A stretch of 25,976 nucleotides of DNA, from IMG/VR virus record IMGVR_UViG_3300025626_000117, positions 1-25,976 of that record; one strand, given 5' to 3'. The position numbers and the translations under genes are program-made. Under the pieces are notes generated by a model. That model was not told where the DNA came from, searched no databases, and worked only from the letters and a program-made list of their open reading frames with translations. Below are positions 9,301 to 17,100 of the stretch, one piece after another; position 1 is the first letter of the stretch; every line of letters begins with the position of its first letter. The DNA comes from a virus.

Positions 9301-11197
9301 GTTCTAAGCCACCTTTCCCGTCAGGAACAAGTTCATCACAATGACGTGCTATTTGATATAAAGCATACTTATCAATATCAGATTCGTATAGAAACTCCCC
9401 TAAACCAACATCTTTATCAGTAAGCATATCATAAAAAATCCAAGCTGGATTATTAGAGTATACTTTAGGTATATTTTTAACAGGAGTATTAGAGAGCTGA
9501 TCTCCTCTAAAAGTACCGTCCCAGTTCACGTAAGAATTAGTATCTGCTCCAGTAGTCTTGTTACGTGTATATTTAGCCTCATTAGTACCGGTCTCTTCTC
9601 GCGTAAAGTAGTTTGAAGGTACTTTTACCTTTTTGCCTCGAATATGATATGCTCTAGAGGGAGGACTACTGAAATCTTCCGCTGAGAAACCTACTACGGC
9701 ATAAGCAGAAAGAGGAAATCTTAGCTTTTCTTCTACAATAGCTTCTGCTGTTTTAAGACCTGCCATTCCTACAAAAGTGTGTTGGTCCACAGTATAGTCT
9801 TTGGAAGACTCTGGGGACATTCGTTTAATTCCTATTCTCCAATCATTAAGAGGCTGATACGGACGAAGATCTATTTCCCACTCTTTTAAAAATTTTACTT
9901 TCTGAGACGTTTTAGTAACGAGACCACTAGTTACTCCCGTGTTAGATCTTCGAGTGCCAGTCCCTCCATAGAAAGTTTGGGTATGTGTTTTATATGAATT
10001 ACTCCATGAAGGCACATTAGAATCAAAATTTGCGCCACCATAGTCTCTTCCTGCTATTAAAACAGGGGTGTATGCGGAGGCATTGGGGTCAATTTTATAC
10101 TCTAAAACTATTTGAAACTCTGCGTAGCCAGTTCGATCTTTTCCCTCGTCGGTAGTAAAGTGTATACCCCCAGGAAACTCTACTGCTAAGATTACTCTAT
10201 CGACTTCTTCTTTTGTATTTTGAGTGAACGAGAACGCACTAGCATTAATATAATAAGTACTCTGACCACTAGAAGGGTCGTTTGAAGTATGCCATTTGAG
10301 TTGGTGGTTTGGTTGTATCATATAAGAAGCGGCGGCTTCAGTGCCGGGCATATCATGAGCAGGCTGATAGCGAGTACCTGGGTATACAATTGCCCCAGAG
10401 TTTTGATAATTTCTTTTTGATACTCCAGTGTTATCAGTATTTACCAGGACGGCTGCACTAAGAATAGCGTCTGTAGTAGTAGCGGATCTAATAGGCGCAG
10501 TTTCGACCACACATGTAGTAGCGTTAGTTATTGATGAAATTTTTGTAACATGATCTATCTCTACGGCGGTTCCAGAAGCAGCTTGCTTAGGCAAAGGAGG
10601 ATAAATGTAAGCACCATTATTAGTACCACTTCCCTCGCTAGTAACTTGGGTAATAACAGCTATATGATCTTGATTATCTGCGCCAGCACCTGCTATTCTT
10701 ACTAAGTAAATAACTGAGTCATATATCGAAACAAGAGCACCTGGAGACCCCACCTTAGCCGCCATAGCAGGAGAAAAGACATTATTACCTGCTATAATTA
10801 AAGCGTCATTTTCTTTGGCAATAGCTGCTAGAGTTCCATTATTACCGGCTCCTTTAATTTGTAAATATCGTGCGTTTTCCGTAATATCACTTGTAGAAAT
10901 ATTTGTAAAAATACCTGTTCCTTGCGGATCAACTAAATTAGATATAGTAGTATTTGAAGCAACTGTAGTACAGCTGCCTTGAATTGGAAGTAGCTTTTTA
11001 GACTCAGCACCACCATCTACAATAGAGGTTCCATTAAAGTAAACTCCGGATAATCCACCTACTACACCTTCAATTTCTCCAGCGCATAATAGATCGTAGA
11101 CTATAGCTCTTTGCTTTTCATACTGTCCGCCTCTTGAAGCATTGCCTAAGTTATTCGCAGCATTGATAGCGTTATCTATTGTTTCTTGTTCAAACAT
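3329..11197 (-). CDS. J: Tail-tip (J-like) host-specificity protein with giant fibre extension, 2622 aa
   Basis: This is the central tail-tip protein that closes the tail and carries host recognition, equivalent to lambda gpJ (about 1130 aa), but more than twice as long. The ATG at 11197 has a GGAG site. Near the start, ARGGQYEKQRAIVYDLLCAGE-like sequence (residues about 20-45, GEIEGVVGGLSGVYFNG) matches the J family start. Residues about 560-900 hold the conserved core (NPAWIFYDMLTDKDVGLGEF; RPGDFFNIQDHYAD). An FN3-like segment lies near residues 1040-1120. Residues about 1430-1535 are a pseudo-repeat of the ITADKIAANQITANEI type. Residues about 1655-1830 contain about 25-aa LTEGTNLYYT repeats. 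A duplicated WGNHASAGY module lies further on. It follows the I-like gene by 12 nt, as in lambda. The long C-terminal part presumably replaces separate side fibres; which segment binds the receptor cannot be told. No chaperone-type self-cleaving domain is visible at the C-terminus. Confidence 0.93.
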   Translation of the reverse strand: MFEQETIDNAINAANNLGNASRGGQYEKQRAIVYDLLCAGEIEGVVGGLSGVYFNGTSIVDGGAESKKLLPIQGSCTTVASNTTISNLVDPQGTGIFTNISTSDITENARYLQIKGAGNNGTLAAIAKENDALIIAGNNVFSPAMAAKVGSPGALVSIYDSVIYLVRIAGAGADNQDHIAVITQVTSEGSGTNNGAYIYPPLPKQAASGTAVEIDHVTKISSITNATTCVVETAPIRSATTTDAILSAAVLVNTDNTGVSKRNYQNSGAIVYPGTRYQPAHDMPGTEAAASYMIQPNHQLKWHTSNDPSSGQSTYYINASAFSFTQNTKEEVDRVILAVEFPGGIHFTTDEGKDRTGYAEFQIVLEYKIDPNASAYTPVLIAGRDYGGANFDSNVPSWSNSYKTHTQTFYGGTGTRRSNTGVTSGLVTKTSQKVKFLKEWEIDLRPYQPLNDWRIGIKRMSPESSKDYTVDQHTFVGMAGLKTAEAIVEEKLRFPLSAYAVVGFSAEDFSSPPSRAYHIRGKKVKVPSNYFTREETGTNEAKYTRNKTTGADTNSYVNWDGTFRGDQLSNTPVKNIPKVYSNNPAWIFYDMLTDKDVGLGEFLYESDIDKYALYQIARHCDELVPDGKGGLEPRFTCNVYFRKQEEAYKVLKDLASAFRGMMYWIDGHITPIQDTLKEAVYTFTNGNVEDGMFNYTYTGQRARINQINVSWSNPAEEYKQTILTVEDTANIIDQKRIVSKDVVAFGCTSEGQARRVGMWHLLTDTKETELVSFITGINASFLRPGDFFNIQDHYADNIISSGRVHDVQEISPGTIYLDREITLTGYVQNQSHILYLIYPDAGTYLAQDADVTINGVDYSRGELITSDAGGGLISTAAAASNLVDDSGNAVITQFSENTRVEKRKINNSSGGSTIDIGTSPGVIPNSAFTSYPDSDVIWAIGPAEEYSTAEVKIFRVAAIAEEGSTEKYNIAATQVSVDKYGGVDSFRKVEVPDYSTQSNSTAIIPYPENISMELVPSASAAIDSAETSVEAVISWSNPQEDFIDTAGNSTKRDYRFTSRFEIHHNFTDGRIEGGFSEIVTPGGITNVKVPNVTAGKYTVKIRTVSDTGAKSKWNIANRNLVSPPPNLSRVTKIPRGGTLTTSLDFNYVSGKVIFEDTDYSYIAPSTYVLGISSPTTAQKEINFSSMANNTTAYLYYDHSTAPANPWKTVQVHTDSVAQDISNQETNINYFKEVGATNNGLSSTSGTVSVTAGGTLVTGSGTAFTTQFTEGGLIKITDNSTVGTQATTSDYFEVAEVISDTQLYITKSSTRTYASKFAMKQSLDPDFGEDAILAQVQKGNSGSYAIEFFLSTKGKRGAGRWQVSVTTLPTTSAAAQTAWDTNWTNRPGAAVVGDQAIFFEGTEANHTGQGAWTYDGGAWQQQAEVIDGDLVVTGSITTDKIFANAITADKIAANQITANEITTNSIQAIHVGADVINANHIAAGEIKAEAIEADAITADKIAAGAVTADSVAANSIVATLINATSVAATDISTNSLSALSANLGNITAGTMKNYGANSIPDANSAPSGNEKGAHIDLDNGKFVFGSASKHILWDGTDLTLSGVNIDPTSTVQAPSGIPSIKENGNEEGTNVTSLNFTTGLNVSVSSSEATISVDATTSNIGEGTRLYFTNTRADARVNAVHPDTDALSEGSSNLYYTTARFNTDFSGRTTTHLTEGTNLYYTDGRFDTRFGTKTTTNLTEGTNLYHTTPRVRAAMSAADNGGLGSFSYTTSTGQYTYTGPSEADIRGLISHSDLGGLGSFSYASSTGVFTYTGPSTTEIRNLFTGGAGIAKDSSGNFSITAGSGISIGTDSVAVDSTVVRTTGTQTIGGAKTFSTNVTVQGNLSVTGTTTTINSETVNIADNKILLNSNATGTPSEDAGIEVERGSSSNKNFIWKETNVGESGNYAAGWTFGSERVQAGTFFGTFVGDVTGTPSSLVGLTTDNLSEGTSNLYFTTARAQAAITAGNGLGKSGGSLYVNAGTGIAIVSDAVTVSGLTTSHFANATLQTSSEGFSDSNSVLMTAAAIQDKIQSFGYTTNVGDITGIAIGAGAGLTGGGTVNSGSASLTLNIGAGSGISVAADSVAVDSTVLRTTTAFGGDISGTYGAIQVHDADTVDSLHAASFLRSDTADTFTGQLTMNTQKALIASDYGMGVYGVYSPTRYQHVWSMGTAYNLPSNGLDESGAAGNLYGLAWSYNPDYSYSGSNPQAKAGLGHQLLLMSNGTTYTALGTGIWTSGVVTASGGTSSNWNTAYGWGNHASAGYQSASTPLGYIDTATGNYGTIKVDDDRGVTWAGYAIRDDWVFMSNGADAAGIYNDTDNEWALYAARNGAVSIYHNGVRKFETSSTGVTITGVLSATSGNSTNWNTAYGWGNHASAGYVTSSGNTIIGTDTDINTSGSTIIDNIYVTDGVITSMGTRTLTLANLGYTGATNANYITNNNQLTNGNNYISTVPTATASVLGGIKVGARLSISNGVLSADTQGSTYSLPTASASVKGGVKVAAASLISVDGNGFIDIEKTGTLITDVLNANTINASMINANVINANHIAVSNNGTSSTSQGIYFDASGKIVIRDSGGTIRVKIGLL
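3966..3997 (-). repeat. Direct repeat copy 1 inside the J-like gene (WGNHASAGY module)
   Basis: A 32-bp stretch here is identical to 4314-4345 and encodes the core of NWNTAYGWGNHASAG. The two copies are 348 bp apart, a multiple of three, so recombination between them would delete an in-frame block of the fibre. The module is a known type in phage fibre proteins. Confidence 0.85.
4314..4345 (-). repeat. Direct repeat copy 2 inside the J-like gene (WGNHASAGY module)
   Basis: Identical over 32 bp to 3966-3997. Flanking protein sequence differs between the copies (one followed by QSASTPLGY, the other by VTSSGNTIIG), consistent with module duplication followed by divergence of the surroundings. 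Confidence 0.85.
5740..5925 (-). repeat. Two tandem 34-residue repeats (GGLGSFSY...TYTGP) in the J-like protein
   Basis: The protein reads GGLGSFSYTTSTGQYTYTGP followed 34 residues later by GGLGSFSYASSTGVFTYTGP. Each is followed by a short helical stretch (SEADIRGLI and STTEIRNLF). The DNA copies have diverged moderately. These are structural repeats of the fibre shaft. Confidence 0.8.
5935..6230 (-). repeat. Four about 25-residue LTEGTNLYYT repeats in the J-like protein
   Basis: Consecutive units read GEGTRLYFTNTRADARV, SEGSSNLYYTTARFNTDF, TEGTNLYYTDGRFDTRFG and TEGTNLYHTTPRVRAAM, spaced by 25 to 26 residues. A fifth isolated unit (SEGTSNLYFTTARAQAAI) lies near 5200-5265. The pattern is a recognised shaft repeat in phage fibres; repeat number is a likely point of variation between relatives. 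Confidence 0.85.
6595..6900 (-). repeat. Short-period (A/N)xIxA repeats in the J-like protein
   Basis: Residues about 1432-1533 are a run of short units such as ITADKIAA, ITANEITT, INANHIAAGEI, ITADKIAAGA and VTADSVAANS, with an Ile/Val every five or ten residues. This resembles an extended coiled or beta-helical stem joining the tail-tip core to the fibre part. A shorter stretch of the same type (VLNANTINASMINANVINANH) occurs near 3440-3520, close to the C-terminus. Confidence 0.8.
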
Positions 11198-11209
11198 TTA
11201 TATCTCCGT

Positions 11210-11902
11210 TTATTTTAGCTTAAAGTAAGGGCCATCGCTTCCTGCGTTTACAGATCCTGCACCAATTCCACTTCCACTACCCGTGGACCCCATTCCTCTA
11301 AACGACACCCCTACAGGTGCTCCTCCAATTCTTAATTCGCCATAACATACAGGTATTGGCATACCTTGCTGTACTGTATTTACGGGGCCGTTAAATAAGT
11401 ATCCCTCATTTTGTTTCTTATCTGTCTCAGGGCCCGGAGCCAGAAGCTGACTAATACCTCCCATAGCTAAATTTACGGCTAGCATAGCTCCCATCGTTGT
11501 GGCAAATCCAGCAAGTCCAGTAGCAGTAGCAGTACCAGTAAAAGCAGCTCCTATAGCTTGAAAAAATCCACCAGCAGCAGCACCACCAGTTAAACCAATA
11601 ACTACAATTATAGCGATTGCTGCAAGAATCTTTGCACCTGCTGACTTGGCTCCTGCAGGTACTTCGGTAATAATTATATCTTCATCGTTTAGGCTCAGAA
11701 AAAGTTCTTCTTCGCTCTCTAAAAACTCTTGTCCTCGTCGAATCTCATAACCTACTCCAGCGTCGGCTGCTCCTATTAAATGCTGACGAAATCCAGGTGT
11801 TTGACATTCAATTAACTTAAAAATGTCACGAATATTATTGCAATTCGTTTCCCAGTTTTCTCCAAACTTTGATATATTACCTATTAGTTTAACTTTTTGC
11901 AT
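11210..11902 (-). CDS. I: Tail assembly protein, lambda gpI-like, 230 aa
   Basis: ATG at 11902 overlaps the end of the K-like gene by 14 nt and lacks a strong ribosome binding site, so translational coupling is likely. Residues 1-85 have the compact alpha/beta pattern of the ubiquitin-like N-terminal domain of the gpI family. Residues about 85-160 are a long hydrophobic, Ala/Gly-rich stretch (AKILAAIAIIVVIGLTGGAA, then LAGFATTMGAMLAVNLAMGG) that could form two membrane-spanning or buried helices. The C-terminal signature is YLFNGPVNTVQQGMPIPVCY followed by GELRIGG, typical of the family, and the end is Gly/Ser-rich. It lies between K and J as in lambda, where I is needed for tail-tip assembly. 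The family assignment is strong; its exact biochemical role is not settled. Confidence 0.9.
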   Translation of the reverse strand: MQKVKLIGNISKFGENWETNCNNIRDIFKLIECQTPGFRQHLIGAADAGVGYEIRRGQEFLESEEELFLSLNDEDIIITEVPAGAKSAGAKILAAIAIIVVIGLTGGAAAGGFFQAIGAAFTGTATATGLAGFATTMGAMLAVNLAMGGISQLLAPGPETDKKQNEGYLFNGPVNTVQQGMPIPVCYGELRIGGAPVGVSFRGMGSTGSGSGIGAGSVNAGSDGPYFKLK

Positions 11903-12587
11903 AACGTATAAATCTCGTTTTATGTTTAATCCACATGGGATGTAAGCTTTCTCTGCAGGACAATCTGTTTACTGCATGGTGTAAAAAAATATCTTCTCCG
12001 AGATAAATTCCACAATGGTTCTCTACATTGCAAAATACTTTGAATAAAATTCCATCTCCAATTTCAGGTTCCTCAACTTCTTCAAACCCAAAATTCTCAA
12101 GTAAGTCTCCAAAGTAATCTAAACCTTGGTCCCACCAGTCGTCTTCAAATTGTATTGTTGGTAAATTTATATTAAATTCTTGAAAATAATAATCTCGTAC
12201 CAAACTATAACAATCCGAAGTTCCAAAATTATAATCTCTTCCAAGAAGTTCATTACTTAATTTTTTAGGAATATACTCATGCTTTTCAAAGTCCGGTACT
12301 GAGTATATAATATAAGGTATTCCTAAAAAATCACTTGCTTTTTTATCCGCATCGCTTGGCTCACAGGAAAAATCAGGGTGACTATGAACTATTGCGTATA
12401 TATCTCCTGACAGACTTGCTTTTATATACTCTGATGCATCTATGTGAAATTCTTCTTCTGGGTTATCAGAGGTATTCTTGCAAGAAATCCACTCTATTTT
12501 TCCTTTTCTATTTACTAATAAACCACACCCTTCTTCTGGGTATACTTCCATTAGATCTAAATAAATCTTATCTTCTCTGTACGACAC
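11889..12587 (-). CDS. K: Tail assembly protein, lambda gpK-like: JAMM protease plus NlpC/P60 domains, 232 aa
   Basis: Two hydrolase domains are visible. The N-terminal JAB/MPN metalloprotease has Glu19 in the EEGCGLL motif and the zinc signature His68-Ser-His70-Pro...Ser78-x-x-Asp81. The C-terminal NlpC/P60 peptidase has Cys126 in SDCYSLVRDYY, His191 in ENHCGIYLG, and a further His pair at 203-204 (FLHHAVN). The start codon is GTG at 12587, chosen because a GGAGG site lies 8 nt upstream; this overlaps the L-like gene by 20 nt. In lambda-type phages this protein is part of the tail tip and is thought to cut peptidoglycan and process tail proteins. All expected catalytic residues are present, so both domains are probably active. 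Confidence 0.93.
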   Translation of the reverse strand: MSYREDKIYLDLMEVYPEEGCGLLVNRKGKIEWISCKNTSDNPEEEFHIDASEYIKASLSGDIYAIVHSHPDFSCEPSDADKKASDFLGIPYIIYSVPDFEKHEYIPKKLSNELLGRDYNFGTSDCYSLVRDYYFQEFNINLPTIQFEDDWWDQGLDYFGDLLENFGFEEVEEPEIGDGILFKVFCNVENHCGIYLGEDIFLHHAVNRLSCRESLHPMWIKHKTRFIRYAKS

Positions 12588-13764
12588 CTGGGAATCCTCC
12601 GTAGGGTAAAGAAATTTGAGAAGCTCGCTTACTTAAATAGCCCCCACTTCCGTCAGGACGAGCTTGGAATCTCATTGCACAAGAAGTTAAAGTCTTACCA
12701 CAGACATCTCCTCGAGTCCAGTGTAGGCCCTCTTCTACTGTGTAATGGCTTCCTCCGATCTGGGTTGTTCTATTAACTTTCCATAAAAATCCGTCTTTTA
12801 CTACATAAGCATTGTATCTTTTGTCTTGATACCCTAAATATGTTGCCGAAGTAGAATAAGCAGAATAAACCCATACTCTTCTCCAAGAAGCAGTATCGGC
12901 ATCTGTAGGAGAGTTAGAAGTATTATTTATACATTTCCAGTAATTAGTACCAGTAGTAGAGCTAAGTATACCTTCTGCTGTTATCTGCATTAAGTTTGCC
13001 TGAGAAGTTGAATAATAAGTACCGGCACTAAATGAGCTTAAACTGTTTCCATTAGTAAAAGTTATACCAGTTACAATATACTCATCTTCAGGACTCATAT
13101 AAAGAGTCAACTCTACTCCTCCGACGGTAATTTTACTATCGGCTCTCCAGTTACAACCTCCTACCTTATCTCTTTCTGGTTGATCTACATAAGCAGTTCC
13201 ATTGTGTGTCTTAGAACCTCCTCCAGTATATTTCCACGGACAACTTCCTCCTACAACTATACGTCTTGGTAATTGTATACCGGCTAAGTCAAAGGGAGCA
13301 GCAAGTTCAAACTCTACTTTAGTGGCATCCTTTGATGCAATTCTATCTATCACGTACACGGATCGCGGAAATTCTACAGGAGGGTTTCCATTACCTGAGT
13401 CCCCCGATTCTCCTACTAAGTATTTTTTAAGTGTTGTTCTACGAGTAAGTCTTTTTCCTATAAGATCTTCATAGCCTAGACCTCCTATAGACTGAGAAAA
13501 AGTATTGTGTAGATTTGCTACTGTGAACTTAGGGCGGTTCATTGCACCATCAGAACTAATTTCAAAGTCCTCTGCATGTGCTGGCAAAGCAATATAACTT
13601 CTTGATACTCCTGTAGCGTCTCTGAACTCTATTGTAGTTAAGTCACTATCTAATCCATCTGGAAAAAAGTACGCAAAATTGCCATCAGCATACTCTAAAT
13701 CGTATAGAGTTATTATTGCTGAGGATATTCCCTGGCTTTGTACGTCTTCTACTATGGCTGTCAT
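12568..13764 (-). CDS. L: Minor tail protein, lambda gpL-like, with an insertion, 398 aa
   Basis: ATG at 13764 overlaps the M-like stop as ATGA. The N-terminal two-thirds (residues 1-170) match the gpL/HK97 tail-hub type fold, with a segment ending in VEFELAAPFDLAGIQLPRR. Lambda gpL (about 230 aa) binds an Fe-S cluster through C-terminal cysteines. Here Cys175 (GGSCPWKY), Cys204 (GGCNWRA), Cys355 and Cys362 (VCGKTLTSCAMRF) are candidate ligands, followed by the family ending LPYGGFPGV. Between Cys204 and Cys355 lies an insertion of about 130 residues with YWKCINNTSNSP...W and LWKVNRTTQ...HW motifs, resembling small carbohydrate-binding modules. Family and position between M and K are clear; the cluster and sugar binding are inferred. 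Confidence 0.9.
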   Translation of the reverse strand: MTAIVEDVQSQGISSAIITLYDLEYADGNFAYFFPDGLDSDLTTIEFRDATGVSRSYIALPAHAEDFEISSDGAMNRPKFTVANLHNTFSQSIGGLGYEDLIGKRLTRRTTLKKYLVGESGDSGNGNPPVEFPRSVYVIDRIASKDATKVEFELAAPFDLAGIQLPRRIVVGGSCPWKYTGGGSKTHNGTAYVDQPERDKVGGCNWRADSKITVGGVELTLYMSPEDEYIVTGITFTNGNSLSSFSAGTYYSTSQANLMQITAEGILSSTTGTNYWKCINNTSNSPTDADTASWRRVWVYSAYSTSATYLGYQDKRYNAYVVKDGFLWKVNRTTQIGGSHYTVEEGLHWTRGDVCGKTLTSCAMRFQARPDGSGGYLSKRASQISLPYGGFPGVVQRR

Positions 13765-14177
13765 GATTCATATACTCTTCTGAATGTTGCTGATAAATTA
13801 TTGTGCCCGCTGTTATTATAGCTTTGACTAAATGTGTCGCATACTACTTTGATAGTTTTTTCATTATCGATACTACTGTCTAATACGCCGGTGACCTCTT
13901 CTGTAGTAGCAAAATCTGGTACGGTAAAGTTAAAGGAACTCACCCCATTTAAGCTGTTCAAAAATCCTGCGATATTATCAATATCCTGTTTCGGACGATT
14001 TTTGAAAGAAACATTATAAGTTTCTTCTGTATTATTTATGCCTTTTGTGCTTCTCTGCTCATATCCATCACCAAACTTTATACTACGAGTTTTTTGCTTA
14101 GCGCTACGAGTCATTCCTCTGTCAGGAAGTACACTTAAACTCCCATAGGCAGATGTTGTACTAAACCCTATTGCCAT
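13761..14177 (-). CDS. M: Minor tail protein, lambda gpM-like, 138 aa
   Basis: ATG at 14177 overlaps the tape measure stop as TAATG, with GGAG 7 nt upstream inside the end of that gene. The motif IKFGDGYEQRSTKGIN near residues 33-48, followed by ETYNVSF and a later SFNFTVPD, is characteristic of the gpM minor tail protein family (about 110-140 aa). The C-terminus ends in LSATFRRVYES, as expected for the family. In lambda, M forms part of the tail hub that links the tape measure to the L protein. Order here (tape measure, M, L, K, I, J) is exactly that of lambda. Confidence 0.92.
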   Translation of the reverse strand: MAIGFSTTSAYGSLSVLPDRGMTRSAKQKTRSIKFGDGYEQRSTKGINNTEETYNVSFKNRPKQDIDNIAGFLNSLNGVSSFNFTVPDFATTEEVTGVLDSSIDNEKTIKVVCDTFSQSYNNSGHNNLSATFRRVYES

Positions 14178-17100
14178 TATGCTGCTCCATAAGGACTAAG
14201 CATGCCGCCCGGTCTCTTTTGCTTTTGAAGTTCTTCTTGTACTACAGAAGCGAGCAACTTACCTATATTCGCTCCTTGTTGTCCATCACTATTGCTGCTT
14301 TGTTCTGCGCTTCCATCACCAGACATATTTACATTAATAGATACATTATTTGTACCGCCTCCGCCGTTTTTCATCTCAACAGGAATCTTACCGCCACTCG
14401 GAAGAGGTACTACAGCTTCTGTTCCATGAAGAATTGCAGGGTAACCTGCGTTTCTACCCCGTGCGATACCGCCTGTAGCATAGCCCTTCATAATACCGCC
14501 GTGTCGCGATCCAGGAAAAAGTCCTGAGCCGGAAGTTTTAAATATCTCGAGGTCAGCTACATTGCCGCCACCGCCTGCACCGGCACCGGCACCGGCACCT
14601 CCTGGCATCATCCCAGAGAGCATTCTAAACACAAGCATTTGTGTGATCATTTTTGCTATCATACCTAATACGCTCATTGCCATATTTTTAAAAGCATCTT
14701 TCATAGTCATAGTACCAGTAATTATTCCTTCTATACCCGCGGACAGACTATCTACAAAAGCATTTTGTACTCCCGCAACGCCTTTTGTTACAATTTTTAC
14801 TTGTTCTTGTGCCCGTATTGTTTCATACATTGACTCTCTTTCCGCAGCACTAAAACTAGCGCCTTTGTCTTCGTACTCGTTCATTTGTCTACGAAATTCT
14901 GCTAATACCGGATTAATTGTTAACTCTTCTCTTTTCTTTTGAAGACTTCGTAGCTCTGCTTCTTCGGTACGTAAAGCTATACCTTCCATCTCAAGATTGA
15001 GTTGCTTTTTTACACCTAACATAGCAAGTTCATTTGATAAGGCTTGTATTCTGGCATTTGCGGCTTGTATCTTTGTAGCATCTTTTGTCGCATCTAAATC
15101 CGCAAGAGCTGCAAGTGCATTTGTGTGCTCTAGTTCTTTAGATCTTACTTGCTCGTCAAAACTTTCCATTTCATGAGCTCGCTTCAGTGCTCCCATATCA
15201 GCTGAACTAAGACCTGCTCCATCGACTCCCTGTACTAATGCGAGACGTTTGCGTCCGGCGGCTGCTTGCCGGTTTTCCATCTCCAGCATAGCATTAGCTT
15301 CACCTATCTGTCGTTTCTGTATATCTAGCTGTCTTTCTTTTTCTGTAGTGATTGCTTGCTGAGATATTTCTAAAGCTTCTGCTATTGTTACTTCCTGCTG
15401 AGCTAGTTCTACTGCCTTCTCTGCATTTTTATATTGCTTGGAGCTCTTCTCAACACCCTGTGTGTCTAATAATTCTTTAGCTGTGGTAGCACTTACTTGT
15501 TTTTGTAATGCCTTGCTAACAGCATTCGCCGCTGTTAAATTTGATGCCTGTAGTCTGGCTTTTTTAGCTTCAAAACTCTGACTTACTTGATCTATTTTTG
15601 CAATTTTTTCTTTATTATCTAAGATAGAGTCTTCTATTAGTAGTTGCTTTTCTACAGAAACAGCTACTATAGCTCTAAGTTTTCCCGCATCTTCAACGGC
15701 TTTGTTTGCTCTATCTTGAGAACCTTCTAGCGCCTTTCTAGCGGCTTGCGCGGCTGCAAGATCTTCTTTATCACTAGCGGTTACAAGAGGAGTTGTCGTT
15801 GTTACTGTTCTATAATTCTTATTTCTGTTGCTTATTGGTATTTGCTGTGTTGTTGTCGTACTGCCGGTGCCCGTTGAGTATTTTTTTATGTCTGCATCAA
15901 GAGCTGCCATTTGATCCTTTATCACTTGACTCTCAGGAATTCCGGCTGCTACTTGTACTTTTAATTCATAGTCTTTATTTAAAGCATCTTGTAAAGACTG
16001 CAGAGGTGCTTGGGGTATACTATTAAATAAAGCGTTTAATTCGTTGGTAACATTCTTACTAGATTGGGCCAACTGTTCAGCGGCAGCGCCTGTTTGAATC
16101 ATAGCATTTGCGCGATTAAGCATTGCTTTTTTTGCTTTATCACTAGCTACTGTAAGCTTTCCTTCACTATCAAGCAGTGCTTTAAAAGCAGGATCTGCTA
16201 CTATTAATGAGTCTACAGTTGTTTTAATACTTGCACTTAGCTCGTCAAATCCTTCAGTACCTTTTAGTCCATCAAGTTTTTCTATATCTTGTAAAACACC
16301 AAAAACGTTCGCTTGTTCTATAGCGTTTCCTTGCTGGATTAAAAGCTCTGTGCCTGTTAAAAGACCTGGATTGTTTTTATTCAGGTCGTGAATTTTGGAC
16401 ATATGCTCATTTAATTCAGAGTATTTGCTATTCAGATTCTCTACTTCGTCTTGTGCTTTTTTTGCTTCTTTTGACATAGGAAAAAATGCATCATAAGCGG
16501 CTTTACCTAACTCATAAACCAGCAGTATCATCCCTAACCAGCCCGCCCCTTTCATGGCTGTATTCATACCTTTTGCCATTTTATTTGTAGCTCGCACCAT
16601 CATTAAACTAGCTTTTTTCCATGCTAAAGTAGCAGAAGATGCAGCAACTTTTGCCCCATTTGATACTGTTTTAAAACTAAAAAGGGCTCTTGTTTCGAAT
16701 TTTTTAACCGCCTGAGCACGAAGTTCGTATGAAGCTCTTAAGTCTGCTAATTGTTGTTTGTTATACTTCTTTAGAATACCTGTTCGCTTTGCACCACTTT
16801 TATCTACTTGCGCTTCCGCATTTTTAAGAATTCTATTAGCATTTGCTGCACCCTTTTTACTATTGGATGCTCCTGACAAAAAGTCCATGCCGGTATCTTT
16901 ACCCGTTCCAGGTTTACCTAAAGCTACACCTCCTTTTTTGGCGGCTTTATCCGCTGCATCAAAGGCTCCTTGTCGTGTTTTTAAATCATTTACTAAAGCC
17001 GAGGTGCTGTCTTTAAAAGCGGCAGTACTCTTGAGTGCTGATTGTTGGGCTATATCTGCACTTTCTTGCATTCTTTCTGCCATTTGATCAAAAGCCGGAA

